The notes: generated by a model not told the origin, from the letters alone. 33,237 bases of DNA from CAYMRB01 sp964392615 (GCA_964392615.1 CAYMRB010000051.1:1-33237), one strand, 5' to 3'; counted from the first letter of the stretch, positions 22,418 through 30,697 are shown. Numbers and translations: made by a program.

Positions 22418-24652
22418 TCAGTGACAGACGTACTCCTCGGGACAGCCGAGCGCCGTGCGCGCACCGATGCCGCAAGCGGGGAACGGCGCCGGCGGCGGCG
22501 GTCCGTGGAGAAATCGATAGTGCGCGATCCAGATCGCGTCCGAGACATCGACGCGCGCGTCGTCGTTCGCATCGGCCGCCAGGCGACACGGCGTGCGGGG
22601 GCCGTCGCGCACGAGCTCGTTGAGGATCCAGATCGCGTCCGCGAGGTCGACGCGCGCATCGTCGTTGGCATCGCCGCGTCGGAATCGCGATCCGCGGCGA
22701 ATCTCGAGCGGAATGCGCCGGCGAGGGTTGTGCGTCGCGCCGCGAACCGTGAACAGGTTCGTCACCGGCTGGCCGCTTCCCGTCAGACCATCCGCGAAGC
22801 CGGCCGCCGCGCCGCTCGGCACCCCGTCGCCGGCGACCGCCCCGTCGACGAGCTCGTAGCGCGCCCTGACGAGCGATTGCGGCGCCGACGGATCGAGCGT
22901 GATCGGCTCGACGAACGACAGCACGACCGCCGAGACGAACCCGTCGGCCTCCTCGCCGGGAGCGCCGGGGTGGCCGCCCACCCACGCGCCCTCCGTACGC
23001 TCGAAGCCCCTGTGCAGCTGCATCGCCGCATCCGTGCCGTCGATCGTCGCCGAGACGAAGCGCAGCTGCGATCGATCCAGTGCGACGGACAGCGACCAAC
23101 CCTGGATACCCTCGGGCTGTGGACGAGGCGCCGGCACCGCGTAGACGACAGCCTCGAACGCGTCCGCTCCCGGCGCGATCGCGACGACGTTGCGCTCCGC
23201 GCCTCCCTCGCCGCGCCGCACGGCACCCTCGGCGTACAGCACGAGGTCGAAGCCGTCGTCGGCTCCACATGCGATGGAATCGCGGCAGAACCGATCGTCG
23301 CAGTCGACGAGACCGTCACCATCGTCGTCGACGCCGTTGTCGCAGATCTCCTCCGACGGACAGCGGCCGACACCACTGCAGTCGACGTCGTCGCAGTCGA
23401 CGCGCCCGTCGAAGTCGTTGTCGATGCCATCGCCGCAGTCCTCGCGTCGCAGGCACCCGGCGACGTTGGCGCAGTCGACGTCGTCGCAATCGACGAAACC
23501 GTCCTCATCGTTGTCGACGCCATCGCTGCAGCGCTCCGGCACGGGACACGGTGGGCGCCCGGCGCATTCGGTGTCGTCGCAGTCGACGTTGCCATCGCCG
23601 TCGTTGTCGATGCCATCATCGCAGACCTCCGGCACGCGACACCCTGGAGAGAGCGCGCACTGCGGGTCGTCGCAGTCGGCGAGGCCGTCGTCGTCGTTGT
23701 CGATGCCGTCGTCGCAGCTCTCGACCGGACCACAGGAGGGATGGCCGAGACAGTCGACGTCGTCGCAGTCGATGGCGCCGTCGCCGTCGTTGTCGACGCC
23801 ATCGCCGCAGGCTTCGACACACGCCGCGTTGCGGCTGCAAGAAGGATCGTCGCAATCGACGAGACCGTCGTCATCGTTGTCGACGCCGTCGCTGCAGTCC
23901 TCGCCACCGAAGAACTCCCCACAGCCCGGATCGAGCGCGTCGGCCCAGCTGTCACCGTCGTTGTCGATGCCATCGGTGCACGCGTCGCCGCTCTCCGGAA
24001 CCGCTCCGGCGCCGATCGCGATGTCGCGCGAGGCGAGCGTGGGGAGCTGCGTCGCCCCGTCGACCGTCAACGCATTGGGAACGGGTTGACCGGCTCCTAC
24101 GAGCCCATCCTCGTAGCGGAAGAACGCGACGCGCGGCGTCTCGCCGATGATCACGTGGTACTGGATGCGACCGACGACCTGCCGCGTGTTCGGAGGCAAC
24201 GTCACACTTTGGCCAGCCATGCTGAGGACGACCGCCTGCACGGTGCCGCGCCGGCCGTCGTTGCGATCGCGGTCGACCGTCTCGAAGCGCAGGAAGCTGT
24301 TGTCCTCTCCGGGCGGGCGCAGCCCACCGTCGGTCTCGAGGGCGCTGACGGTGCCTTCCACCGTCAGGAATTCGGCGTCCATCTCGGCATGCCAGACGCT
24401 TAGCGACCACCCCTGAACACCGTCCGCGTCGGGCGCCAATCCCGCCGAGCCGATGATCAGGTTGGCGAAGAAGCGGACGGACTCGCCCGGCTCCCCCGTG
24501 ATCGCGAGCGTGCTGTCGATGTCGGGAACGTCGTCGCTCTCGAGCTCGAAGTCGAAGGCGTAGCTCTCGCCGGCCGCGACAGGACGCGGAACCGCGAGCA
24601 GGACCAAGCCGAACGCGATAGCGGCGCGCAGACAACTCGGTGTGCGGAACAT
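22418..24652 (-). CDS. Cohesin-like / metal-binding repeat / cohesin-like / dockerin-like secreted protein
   Basis: ATG 24652 has GGAGGG about 5 bases upstream and a signal peptide (LRAAIAFGLVLLAVPRPVAAG). The 744-residue product contains: a beta-sandwich at about 30-215 with GVQGWSLSVWHAE, VVLSMAG, GRIQYHVIIG and FRYEDGLVGAGQPVPNALTV; eight tandem Cys/Asp-rich repeats (224-463); a second, related sandwich at about 465-645 (GIQGWSLSVALDRS, VVLSFVEP, RARYELVDG, FADGLTGSGQPVTNLFTV); and a planctomycete dockerin-like tail (RGDANDDARVDLADAIWILNEL and AADANDDARVDVSDAIWIAHYRFLHG, then PPAPFPACGIG). The two sandwiches are clear internal duplicates and resemble cohesin-type domains. Calcium-dependent protein-protein assembly at the surface is the likely role (inference). 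The gene stops 32 bases before the start of the esterase fusion downstream. Confidence 0.82.
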   Translation of the reverse strand: MFRTPSCLRAAIAFGLVLLAVPRPVAAGESYAFDFELESDDVPDIDSTLAITGEPGESVRFFANLIIGSAGLAPDADGVQGWSLSVWHAEMDAEFLTVEGTVSALETDGGLRPPGEDNSFLRFETVDRDRNDGRRGTVQAVVLSMAGQSVTLPPNTRQVVGRIQYHVIIGETPRVAFFRYEDGLVGAGQPVPNALTVDGATQLPTLASRDIAIGAGAVPESGDACTDGIDNDGDSWADALDPGCGEFFGGEDCSDGVDNDDDGLVDCDDPSCSRNAACVEACGDGVDNDGDGAIDCDDVDCLGHPSCGPVESCDDGIDNDDDGLADCDDPQCALSPGCRVPEVCDDGIDNDGDGNVDCDDTECAGRPPCPVPERCSDGVDNDEDGFVDCDDVDCANVAGCLRREDCGDGIDNDFDGRVDCDDVDCSGVGRCPSEEICDNGVDDDGDGLVDCDDRFCRDSIACGADDGFDLVLYAEGAVRRGEGGAERNVVAIAPGADAFEAVVYAVPAPRPQPEGIQGWSLSVALDRSQLRFVSATIDGTDAAMQLHRGFERTEGAWVGGHPGAPGEEADGFVSAVVLSFVEPITLDPSAPQSLVRARYELVDGAVAGDGVPSGAAAGFADGLTGSGQPVTNLFTVRGATHNPRRRIPLEIRRGSRFRRGDANDDARVDLADAIWILNELVRDGPRTPCRLAADANDDARVDVSDAIWIAHYRFLHGPPPPAPFPACGIGARTALGCPEEYVCH
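23264..23983 (-). repeat. Eight tandem Cys/Asp metal-binding repeats
   Basis: Eight units of about 27-31 residues, each close to C-x-D-G-[IV]-D-N-D-x-D-G-x-x-D-C-D-D-x-x-C, lie within the dockerin-type gene. Asp-rich DxDNDxDG loops are typical calcium sites, as in thrombospondin type 3-like repeats, and the four Cys per unit probably form disulfides. The first unit is degenerate (DGDSWADALDPGC) and the last has DNGVDDDGDG. The DNA shows the same periodicity (recurrent GTCGTTGTCGACGCC-type blocks), a place where assembly or recombination could change the copy number. Confidence 0.9.
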
Positions 24653-24682
24653 GTCGACCCTCCATGGAGACCCGGCCCGACA

Positions 24683-24696
24683 CCGAGGATACTCGG
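24683..24696. promoter_or_regulatory. Perfect 14-base palindrome upstream of the dockerin-type gene
   Basis: CCGAG-GATA-CTCGG lies 31 bases upstream of the ATG at 24652. It could be an operator or an mRNA leader hairpin. The surrounding gap (24653-24773) shows no other element I can support. Confidence 0.3.
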
Positions 24697-24773
24697 CGGG
24701 CACGCGAAGAGCCCACTGTTTGTTCGTAGACGAGTGAGGGTCGGGCACATGGCGCGTCCTCACGCCCGGCTGC

Positions 24774-26024
24774 TCACTCTCCGCCACACCTCTCGACATG
24801 CGGCAAGAGCGATCGAATCCTGGCATCCAGCGGCCGATCGCGCAGCGCTTCCTTGAGTGCGTCGACCGCGGCTTCGCACTTCTTCGCACGCAAGAGCGAG
24901 AGCACGCGGTTGTAGTGCACGGCCGACCGGTTGTCACCGCGACGAAGCGCGGCGGCGAACTGCTCGGCGGCCGCCTCGTACTCGCCCGCGTCGAGCAGGA
25001 GCTCGGCGAGGTCGACGCAGCCGCGCGGATCCGTCGCGTCGGCATCGATGGCCGTGCGATACTCGGCGCGCGCGGTGGCCAGGTCTCCCTTGCTCGCTGC
25101 GATGCGGCCCAAGTAGAGCGTCGGTTCGCGCGCCGAACGGTCGAGCTTCCTCGCTCGATCGAACGCCTCGCTCGCCGACCACAGCTCGCCCGAACCCCAG
25201 GCCGCGAGACCGAGCCGTTGGAGGTCGTCCGCCGTCACCTGCTCGCCGGACGCATTCAGACGCGCGTAGACGCCCATCGCCTCGCGGTACATCTCGGCTT
25301 GCAAGTAGAGGTCGGCCAGCAGGCGCCACACGGCGGCGTCCCGGACGCCGAGCCTCGTGGCGAGCTCGAGCGACTCGATGGCGCGGTCGTTCTCGCCGCT
25401 CGCGGAATGCGCTCGCGCCAGTCCGCGCAGCAGCGCGATCTCGCCGGGTCGTCGCGCAAGGAGCCCCTCGTAGACCTTCGCCGCTTCGCGCGGCCGCGCG
25501 GTCGCGAGCAGCACGTGGGCGTAGAGCTCGAGCGACTCCTCGTCGTCCGGCGCCTCCTCGAGGTGCGCCAGGATGCCGTGCTCCGCGCGCGTCCACTCCT
25601 CGAGCACGACGAAACAGCGAGCGGCCCACAACCGGTAGCGCGACCATGCCTCGATGCGTTGCGCGGCGTAGAGGCTCGCCAGCGCGTCGCGGTAACGCCC
25701 CGCCCCGTACTGCGCCTGCGCCAACGCTCGCGTGAGCGAGACCGTCACAGCGCCGGGCTCGAAGCGGAGCGCTTGCTGATACGCATCGACCGCGCCGTTC
25801 CAATCGCCGAGCTTCGCACGCGCCTGTCCGAGGCGAGCGTACGCGTCGACCGACGGATTCTCTCTCGCTTCCTCGGCGAGTCGCCCGACGGCATCCTCGG
25901 GCTCGCCCGGCCGCGACGCCTCGTCGCTCGGCACTTGCGCGGCCGCGACTGCGCAGAGGCACGAGGCGGCAAGCCACCACGCCAGCGTTCGACGCTCGCG
26001 ACTCGTTCGATGGCGAGTGGTCAT
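24774..26024 (-). CDS. Secreted TPR protein of the TonB2 operon
   Basis: The 416-residue product has a signal peptide (RRTLAWWLAASCLCAVAAAQ) and then tetratricopeptide repeats over almost its whole length (AYARLGQARAKLGDWNGAVDAYQQALRFEPG, with further units such as ALASLYAAQRIEA, REAAKVYEGLLARRPGEIALLRGLARAHSASG in parts, and DPRGCVDLAELLLDAGEYEAAAEQFAAAL). TPR proteins in this position are part of TonB2-type clusters in Vibrio and Shewanella, where they are thought to help the TonB system at the periplasmic side. The ATG lies 4 bases after the tonB stop, and GAGGAG is about 10 bases upstream inside tonB. This is the last gene of the operon. Confidence 0.85.
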   Translation of the reverse strand: MTTRHRTSRERRTLAWWLAASCLCAVAAAQVPSDEASRPGEPEDAVGRLAEEARENPSVDAYARLGQARAKLGDWNGAVDAYQQALRFEPGAVTVSLTRALAQAQYGAGRYRDALASLYAAQRIEAWSRYRLWAARCFVVLEEWTRAEHGILAHLEEAPDDEESLELYAHVLLATARPREAAKVYEGLLARRPGEIALLRGLARAHSASGENDRAIESLELATRLGVRDAAVWRLLADLYLQAEMYREAMGVYARLNASGEQVTADDLQRLGLAAWGSGELWSASEAFDRARKLDRSAREPTLYLGRIAASKGDLATARAEYRTAIDADATDPRGCVDLAELLLDAGEYEAAAEQFAAALRRGDNRSAVHYNRVLSLLRAKKCEAAVDALKEALRDRPLDARIRSLLPHVERCGGE

Positions 26025-26028
26025 GCGA

Positions 26029-26796
26029 TCAGCGCTCCTCCTCCAACCGAAACGTGATCGTCTGCTCGCAACGGACCGCGACCGGATGACCGCTCTTCAT
26101 CGCGGGCTCGAACGTCCAGCCCCGAGCGCTGCGCGCAGAGAGATCGCCGAAGCGGACGCTGCCGCGCGTGCTGACGATCTCCACGTCCCCTACCGCCCCC
26201 GTCGCGTCCACGGTGAACCGCAGCACGACCGCACCCTCGATGCCGCGTCGGCGCGCCCACAACGGATACGCCGGTAGCTGGCCTCCGGATCGTCGCGCCG
26301 GACGGTCGACGTCGTCCTGGGAATACGGCCCGCTCGTCGCTTGCGGCACGATATCGGCGGCCGTTGCCGTCCCGTTCTGCTCGCGAGGCGCAATCGGCTC
26401 CGGCGTCGGCACGCGCAGCGCGGTCTCGAACGGCACGATGAAGTCCGGAAGCGCCGGCATGCGCGCCGCCAGCAGCCGCGGCGCGGGCGCGTCCATCTCG
26501 ACCGACGCTCGCAGCGGCTCGAGCTCGGCCATCTCGACCAGCTCGCCGGGCAACGTCGACTCGGGCGTGATCGTCTCCTCCGGCAGCTCCGGCGTGTCGA
26601 ACTGCCAGACGTCGTACGCCGCGACGTCGGGCCGCTCCGGCGGCTGCGCTCTGTGGTTGACCCACGCGAGCACGAAGAACAGGAGCGCGTTGACCGCCGC
26701 CGCCAGGAACACGGCGAACCACGCCGTCCGACGCGGAGATCGGCGGCGCAGCGGTGCGCTCCTGCGGCCTGTCGTGGTCGTCAACGGTGCCGTCAT
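26029..26796 (-). CDS. tonB: Energy transducer TonB
   Basis: TonB couples the inner-membrane proton motive force to outer-membrane receptors. The 255-residue product has a basic cytoplasmic start, one anchor helix (TAWFAVFLAAAVNALLFFVLAWV, about 24-46), a Pro/Glu-rich periplasmic linker (about 50-165) and the conserved C-terminal domain: LPAYPLWARRRGIEGAVVLRFTVD in parts, GAVGDVEIVSTRG, ARGWTFEPAMKSGHPVAV and a final beta strand (CEQTITFRLEEE). The first domain residue pattern YP..AR..G.EG.V is diagnostic. Its ATG shares one base with the exbD stop (TGATG), showing tight coupling. Confidence 0.92.
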   Translation of the reverse strand: MTAPLTTTTGRRSAPLRRRSPRRTAWFAVFLAAAVNALLFFVLAWVNHRAQPPERPDVAAYDVWQFDTPELPEETITPESTLPGELVEMAELEPLRASVEMDAPAPRLLAARMPALPDFIVPFETALRVPTPEPIAPREQNGTATAADIVPQATSGPYSQDDVDRPARRSGGQLPAYPLWARRRGIEGAVVLRFTVDATGAVGDVEIVSTRGSVRFGDLSARSARGWTFEPAMKSGHPVAVRCEQTITFRLEEER

Positions 26797-27206
26797 CAGT
26801 CCCGCTCCGTCGCGACCGCGACGCGCCGAGCGCCACCGGCCCGCGCCGCATCCATGATGTCGACCAGCGACTCCACCGAGCAGCCTCGATCCGCGACGAT
26901 GACGACGCCGCGACCCGGCTGCATCCCGAGCTCGCGTTCGACGAGCGCGCGCAATCGACCGAGGCCGACTCTATGGCCTTGGAAGACGACCTCGCCCGCT
27001 CGACTCAGCCCGACGACGATCGCGTCCTGCTCGAGCGACTGCCGCGTCTCGGAGTGTGGTCGCTCGACGTCGATCCCGGCGTCCTGCACGAACGACGCGG
27101 TGAGCAAGAAGAAGATCAGCAGAATGAACACCATGTCGACGAGCGGCGTCATCCTGATCTCGAGGTCCTGCCTCTGTCGTCTCCTGTGGCGGCTGGATCG
27201 GAACAC
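26796..27206 (-). CDS. exbD: Biopolymer transport protein ExbD
   Basis: ExbD forms the proton channel with ExbB. The 136-residue product is typical in size. A basic start leads to LEIRMTPLVDMVFILLIFFLLTASFV, the membrane helix with the essential Asp in PLVDMVF. A periplasmic domain follows, with VVIVADRGCSVESLVDIMDAARAGGARRVAVAT, matching the ExbD/TolR family end. It starts one base after the exbB stop and shares a base with tonB, so exbB-exbD-tonB is one translational unit. Confidence 0.95.
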   Translation of the reverse strand: MFRSSRHRRRQRQDLEIRMTPLVDMVFILLIFFLLTASFVQDAGIDVERPHSETRQSLEQDAIVVGLSRAGEVVFQGHRVGLGRLRALVERELGMQPGRGVVIVADRGCSVESLVDIMDAARAGGARRVAVATERD

Positions 27207-27207
27207 G

Positions 27208-27726
27208 CTACGCCTCCCAGCCCGTCGCGAAGCTGCTCGACAGCTCGTTCCGCGCCGACTGCAGACGCCTGATCCGCGACGCGGTCATCGCGTGGAGCAG
27301 GAAGCCGACCACCGCAGCGAACAATCCGGCCTGCGTGGTCAGAAGCGCCTGCCGGATGCCGGCGGCGAGCCAGCGAGCATGCATGTCTCCCTGGCCCGCA
27401 AGGACGCCGAACGTCGCCAGCATGCCGAGCACGGTTCCGAGCAGCCCGAGCAGCGGCAGTGCGCCGAGCAGAACAGACAGCAGCCGCAGCTCGCGCTCGA
27501 GTCGCTCGACCCCGTGTACGAGAAGGCGCTCCTGGCGCGCGCGCGCGGCGAGGTCTGTGGATCCTCGCGCCGCCCGTGCGCGCTCGACGCGTCGCAAGCG
27601 ACCGGCGTCATACCAGGCGCGCGCTCCGAGCAGCCACGCGAAGAGCGACACGCCGGCGATGAAGAACATCACCGGCCCACCGCGCTGAAAGAGGTCCGTG
27701 AGCGACTCCAGGTTCAGCATGGGCAT
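27208..27726 (-). CDS. exbB: MotA/TolQ/ExbB proton channel protein (ExbB2-type)
   Basis: The 172-residue product is a small ExbB. Helix 1 is GGPVMFFIAGVSLFAWLLGARAWYD. A cytoplasmic charged segment follows, then two helices with the family motif LLGALPLLGLLGTVLGMLATF and GIRQALLTTQAGLFAAVVGFLLH, where Thr residues line the proton pore. The start is ATG 27726, inside the stop of the upstream gene (TGATG), with GGAGGG about 7 bases upstream; a GTG at 27729 is an in-frame alternative. Being short and second after a large ExbB-like protein fits ExbB2 of the TtpC-containing TonB2 systems. Confidence 0.93.
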   Translation of the reverse strand: MPMLNLESLTDLFQRGGPVMFFIAGVSLFAWLLGARAWYDAGRLRRVERARAARGSTDLAARARQERLLVHGVERLERELRLLSVLLGALPLLGLLGTVLGMLATFGVLAGQGDMHARWLAAGIRQALLTTQAGLFAAVVGFLLHAMTASRIRRLQSARNELSSSFATGWEA

Positions 27727-29195
27727 CACGCGCCGCCCTCCGCTTCGCTGGCGTCGTTCTCGTCACACCTTTCGCGGAGCACGCCGATCAGCGCGGCCGC
27801 GTACCGCTCGGCGTCCGCGACGAGCCGATCGATGCGACCCGCGAGGAAGCCGTGCGCCAGGAGAACGGGAATCGCGACGATGAGGCCGGTCGCGGTCGTC
27901 ACCAGCGCTTCGGAGATCCCGCCGGCGAGCAGACGCGGCTCGTTGCTGCCGAGCGCGGTGATCGTCTCGAATGACGCGATGATGCCGGTCACCGTGCCGA
28001 GAAGCCCGAGGAGCGGCGCGATCGCCGCGAGCATGCCGATGAACGGAAGGAAGCGTTCGAGCCGCGGATAGTGATCGAGGATCGCCGTCTCGACGGCATC
28101 CTCCATCGCTGTGAGCCCGCTGTGACGCACGCGAAGACACGCCTCGAGCGTGCGCGCGGACGGCCCGCGCGTGCTCGCGAGCAGAGCCGCCGCGTTGTCG
28201 AACGCACCGGCGTCGCAGAGCTCTAGCACGCGACGCGCCACGGCGTGCGGGTGCCGGCCCTGTCGGATCAGGAACGCGAATCGCTCGATGAGCAGCACGA
28301 GCGCGACGAGGGCGACCACCGCCAGCGGAATCATCACCGGACCGCCGGCGACGAGCCGAGCCCAGATGGTGCGCGAGGCGCGCGCGTCCTCGACCGACAG
28401 ACGCTGCGTGACGTCGATCGGCACCGTGGCGACCGACGCGCCGCCCACCGCTGCCTCGATCGAAGCATCGACTTGCGCGCCGACTGCCGTCGGCAGCTCC
28501 TCTTGCCAACGGAAGCCGGGCTCGCCGAACGGCGCCTTCTCGGCGACGCCGATCCGACGCGACGACTTCGTGCGATACGCGAACAAGACGTGTCCGGCGC
28601 GCAGGAGGTCGGCGGCCTCCTCGACGCCGGCTGGCGTACGGACGGTGTGCTGGAACGACGCGGTCGTGCGGCACTCGGCGAGCAGCGACGCGACGGCGTC
28701 GAAGAGCGGCTCGAGATCGGCACCGAGCTCGCGACCCGACGCTTCGAGCGCCGCGAGCTGCCCCGAACGTCGCTCCGACGGCGGCAGAGCGCCCAACATG
28801 TCCGCGAGCTGGCGACGCATCTGCGCGGCGACGCGGAGCGTCTCTTCGCGGTCCTTCTTCCATGCGGCGTCGGCTCGTCGCAACGCCGTCCGCCGACTCC
28901 GCGCGGCTTCGATCGCCGCCGACTTCTTCGCGACCGCGAGCCGCCGCTCGACGAGCTCATCGCTGAGCGCGTGCTGGCGGCTTGTCCAGCTCTCGAGCTC
29001 GCGCTCCTGTGCGGCCTCGTCGCTGCGCATGCGCTCGCGTTCGGCCTCGAGCTCGGCGCGGGCGATGTCGACGGCGCGCTGGAGGTCGGCGCTGTCCGGC
29101 TCGGACGTCGGCTGGGCCGCCGCGCTCCCGGGCCACACGGCGACTGCGATGGCGACCAACGCGACGAGGGTCAGCTCAACGCTTCGGCGTCGCAT
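27726..29195 (-). CDS. TtpC-like ExbB protein with long periplasmic coiled-coil arm
   Basis: The start is ATG 29195, with GGGGGAG just upstream and a signal peptide (RRRSVELTLVALVAIAVAVWPGSAAAQ); the frame is open further upstream but without domain content. The 489-residue product has a 230-residue periplasmic region starting with a strong coiled coil (IARAELEAERERMRSDEAAQERELE), then a mixed domain. A C-terminal MotA/TolQ/ExbB domain follows (VMIPLAVVALVALVLLIERFAFLI, IGMLAAIAPLLGLLGTVTGIIASFE, GISEALVTTATGLIVAIPVLLAHGFLAGRID). This matches TtpC, the third channel-like protein of Vibrio TonB2 systems, which contacts the outer-membrane side. Its first 20 bases overlap the end of the upstream DUF3450-like gene. 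Confidence 0.88.
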   Translation of the reverse strand: MRRRSVELTLVALVAIAVAVWPGSAAAQPTSEPDSADLQRAVDIARAELEAERERMRSDEAAQERELESWTSRQHALSDELVERRLAVAKKSAAIEAARSRRTALRRADAAWKKDREETLRVAAQMRRQLADMLGALPPSERRSGQLAALEASGRELGADLEPLFDAVASLLAECRTTASFQHTVRTPAGVEEAADLLRAGHVLFAYRTKSSRRIGVAEKAPFGEPGFRWQEELPTAVGAQVDASIEAAVGGASVATVPIDVTQRLSVEDARASRTIWARLVAGGPVMIPLAVVALVALVLLIERFAFLIRQGRHPHAVARRVLELCDAGAFDNAAALLASTRGPSARTLEACLRVRHSGLTAMEDAVETAILDHYPRLERFLPFIGMLAAIAPLLGLLGTVTGIIASFETITALGSNEPRLLAGGISEALVTTATGLIVAIPVLLAHGFLAGRIDRLVADAERYAAALIGVLRERCDENDASEAEGGA

Positions 29196-30144
29196 CGCTC
29201 CCCCCGTCGGAATCGGCATCCCGATCGTCGTCGTTGCCGCTGCGCTCGCCGTCGTGTCCTCCTTCGCTGGGAGCTCTCTCCGATGCGGTGATCCAGTCGA
29301 CCGGCAGCGACACGAGATCCGGCGCTTCGCGACGCTCGAGGATCGCGATGGACCGCTCGACCGCCGCCCGCTCGGCCTCCGAGAGGTCGTGCCTCCACCG
29401 CGTCTGCGCCAGCGACCACAGGCCGGAGCGCACGCCGCGCTCCTCGGAATAGCCGAGCACGAGGCCGCCGACGCGGAAGAGCCGCGCATGGATCACGACG
29501 TCGTCGTCGAGCGCGACCTCGTCGGTGAACGTCTCGGCCGTGCGCGCGATGTCGAGCTCGCGGCGCGCGAAGAGCCAGTACCGCAGGAGACGCGCCGCGA
29601 TCGTCGTCGACTCGTCGCCGCCGTCCGCTGCGGATGGCGACAAGCGCCGGCGCCGCTCGACGCCGCGGTACGGAATCCCGGCTTCGACGTGACGCGTGCC
29701 GCCGGCTTCGGCGCGTTCGAGGTTCGCGGTGAGAGCGTCGCGCTCGCGTTCCGCCGACTCGCTCGACGCGAGCAGCGCATCGTTTTCGGCGCGCAGCGCA
29801 CTGAGCTCGGTGTCGATCTCCGCCTCCTGCAAGCGCAGCTCGGCGACCTCCGCCTCGAGCTCCTCCGTCGCCTTGCGGGCAGCCTCGATCCGCGGCGCGC
29901 GTTCGCGCTGTCGCTCATAGTACGCCCGCCGCTCCGCATGCAGCGTGCGGACGAGCTCCTGCAATTCGGCGAAGAGCGCGGCGTCGTCCTGCTTCGCTGC
30001 CGGCGGCGTCGACGGTCGATCGTCGGCGGCGCCGGAAGCGCTGATGGTGAGGACGGCCACCGCGATCAGTGTGCTGATCCAGATGGTTCGCATCGATGCC
30101 GGTCTGTGTTCGGGCGCCTCGAATCTGGCTGCTAAACGACGCAT
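29176..30144 (-). CDS. Periplasmic coiled-coil DUF3450-like protein of the TonB2 operon
   Basis: I take ATG 30144, with GGAG about 6 bases upstream. ATG 30093 gives a more compact signal peptide (TIWISTLIAVAVLTISASGAAD) but has a poor site. The mature protein is a long coiled coil (LFAELQELVRTLHAERRAYYERQRERAPRIE in part, EELEAEVAELRLQEAEIDTELSALRAEND) followed by a globular part with LLRYWLFARRELDIARTAETFTDEV, VHARLFRVGGLVLGYSEE and W-rich segments. This order, and its place directly before the TtpC-like gene, match DUF3450, the usual companion of TtpC in TonB2 systems. An acidic Ser/Gly/Asp-rich tail ends it. Role in signalling between receptor and TonB is inferred from the family's gene context. 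Confidence 0.75.
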   Translation of the reverse strand: MRRLAARFEAPEHRPASMRTIWISTLIAVAVLTISASGAADDRPSTPPAAKQDDAALFAELQELVRTLHAERRAYYERQRERAPRIEAARKATEELEAEVAELRLQEAEIDTELSALRAENDALLASSESAERERDALTANLERAEAGGTRHVEAGIPYRGVERRRRLSPSAADGGDESTTIAARLLRYWLFARRELDIARTAETFTDEVALDDDVVIHARLFRVGGLVLGYSEERGVRSGLWSLAQTRWRHDLSEAERAAVERSIAILERREAPDLVSLPVDWITASERAPSEGGHDGERSGNDDDRDADSDGGSDATPKR

Positions 30145-30207
30145 CTCCCTCTCCGGTTCGAAATCGATTCCCACCGCACGGGCGGCGGGAGCCGATTTCG
30201 GCACCTT

Positions 30208-30545
30208 CTACCAGCGATACCGCAAGCCGACAAACAGGTTCCGACCGAGGCCCGGAAGGCGACGTCCCGCCGCGAGGCCGCTCCCGCCGGCGCGGTTCGT
30301 GCCGGCGAGATGGTCCTCGTAGTACGTGTCGATAACGTTCTCGACACGGGCCAAGGCCTCCGATCCTTCGATCGGCTGCCAGCGGGCAGATTCAGAATGC
30401 CGTACCCGTCGGTCTCGGCCTTGTCGTCGGTCGCGGAGACAGCCTGCTGCTGCGCTGCAAACACCCCTTCGGCCGTGATCGACCAGGTGTCGCGACGGTA
30501 GGTCAGCGCGAGGGCCTCGCTCGGCGGCGAGATCCGATAAGGACC
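30208..30545 (-). pseudogene. C-terminal remnant of a TonB-dependent outer-membrane receptor, frameshifted
   Basis: Translation shows receptor-type barrel strands in two frames. Upstream: PYRISPPSEALALTYRRDTW, ITAEGVFAAQQQAVS, ETDGYGILNL. Then, in another frame, ARWQPIEGSEALARVENVIDTYYEDHLAGTNRAGG in parts, RLPGLGRNLFVGLRYRW and stop. RVENV.D..YEDH and the final aromatic residue are typical of TonB-dependent receptors. The shift lies near 30380-30396, where a few bases appear lost in the segment between NL and WQPI. Only about 110 of an expected 600-800 residues remain; nothing receptor-like is seen beyond about 30546. The stop is 63 bases before the DUF3450-like gene, the normal receptor position in such operons. 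Confidence 0.7.
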
Positions 30546-30658
30546 GCGGCAGGCTCCGCAGCGTTGCCAAGGCCCCCGTGCGTACACCGCCCGCACACAG
30601 CGACGCCATCTGCACAGACAAGGAGCCTTCAGCTGCACACTGGCTGTGCTCCGGTGGG

Positions 30659-30697
30659 ATAGGCCCCGCTTCGCGCGCGAGGCGCTAAGAGGCCTAT
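30659..30697 (+). ncRNA. Strong two-part hairpin, candidate structured RNA
   Basis: ATAGGCC (30659-30665) pairs perfectly with GGCCTAT (30691-30697). Inside it, CGCTTCG (30667-30673) pairs with CGAGGCG (30678-30684; one G-T pair) around a CGCG loop, leaving one bulged base on one side and CTAAGA on the other. It sits in the gene-free stretch 30546-30884, about 115 bases before a + strand terminator. I do not recognise it as a known RNA class, and no promoter is obvious upstream. Confidence 0.35.

Noticed and set aside
20412..23270. A 952-residue version of the esterase-like fusion starting at 23270.
   Set aside because: The extra N-terminal part lies over the scaffold-type gene in another frame, is Arg/Gly-rich and hides the true signal peptide and ribosome binding site at 22385.
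23264..23983. CRISPR-like or satellite DNA repeat array, suggested by regular GTCGTTGTCGACGCC-type blocks.
   Set aside because: The period (81-93 bases) and the sequence are fully explained by eight coding repeats with DxDNDxDG; spacers are not unique and vary only at the amino-acid level.
22316..24403. Long + strand open frame of 695 codons opposite the scaffold-type gene.
   Set aside because: It is low in complexity (Val/Asp/Ala repeats), mirrors the repeats of the minus strand gene, and has no start site, signal or domain. It is a GC-rich shadow frame.
27726..29489. A 587-residue version of the TtpC-like protein starting at 29489.
   Set aside because: The first 98 residues are out-of-frame Ser/Arg-rich shadow of the DUF3450-like gene. 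ATG 29195 has a good ribosome binding site and signal peptide.
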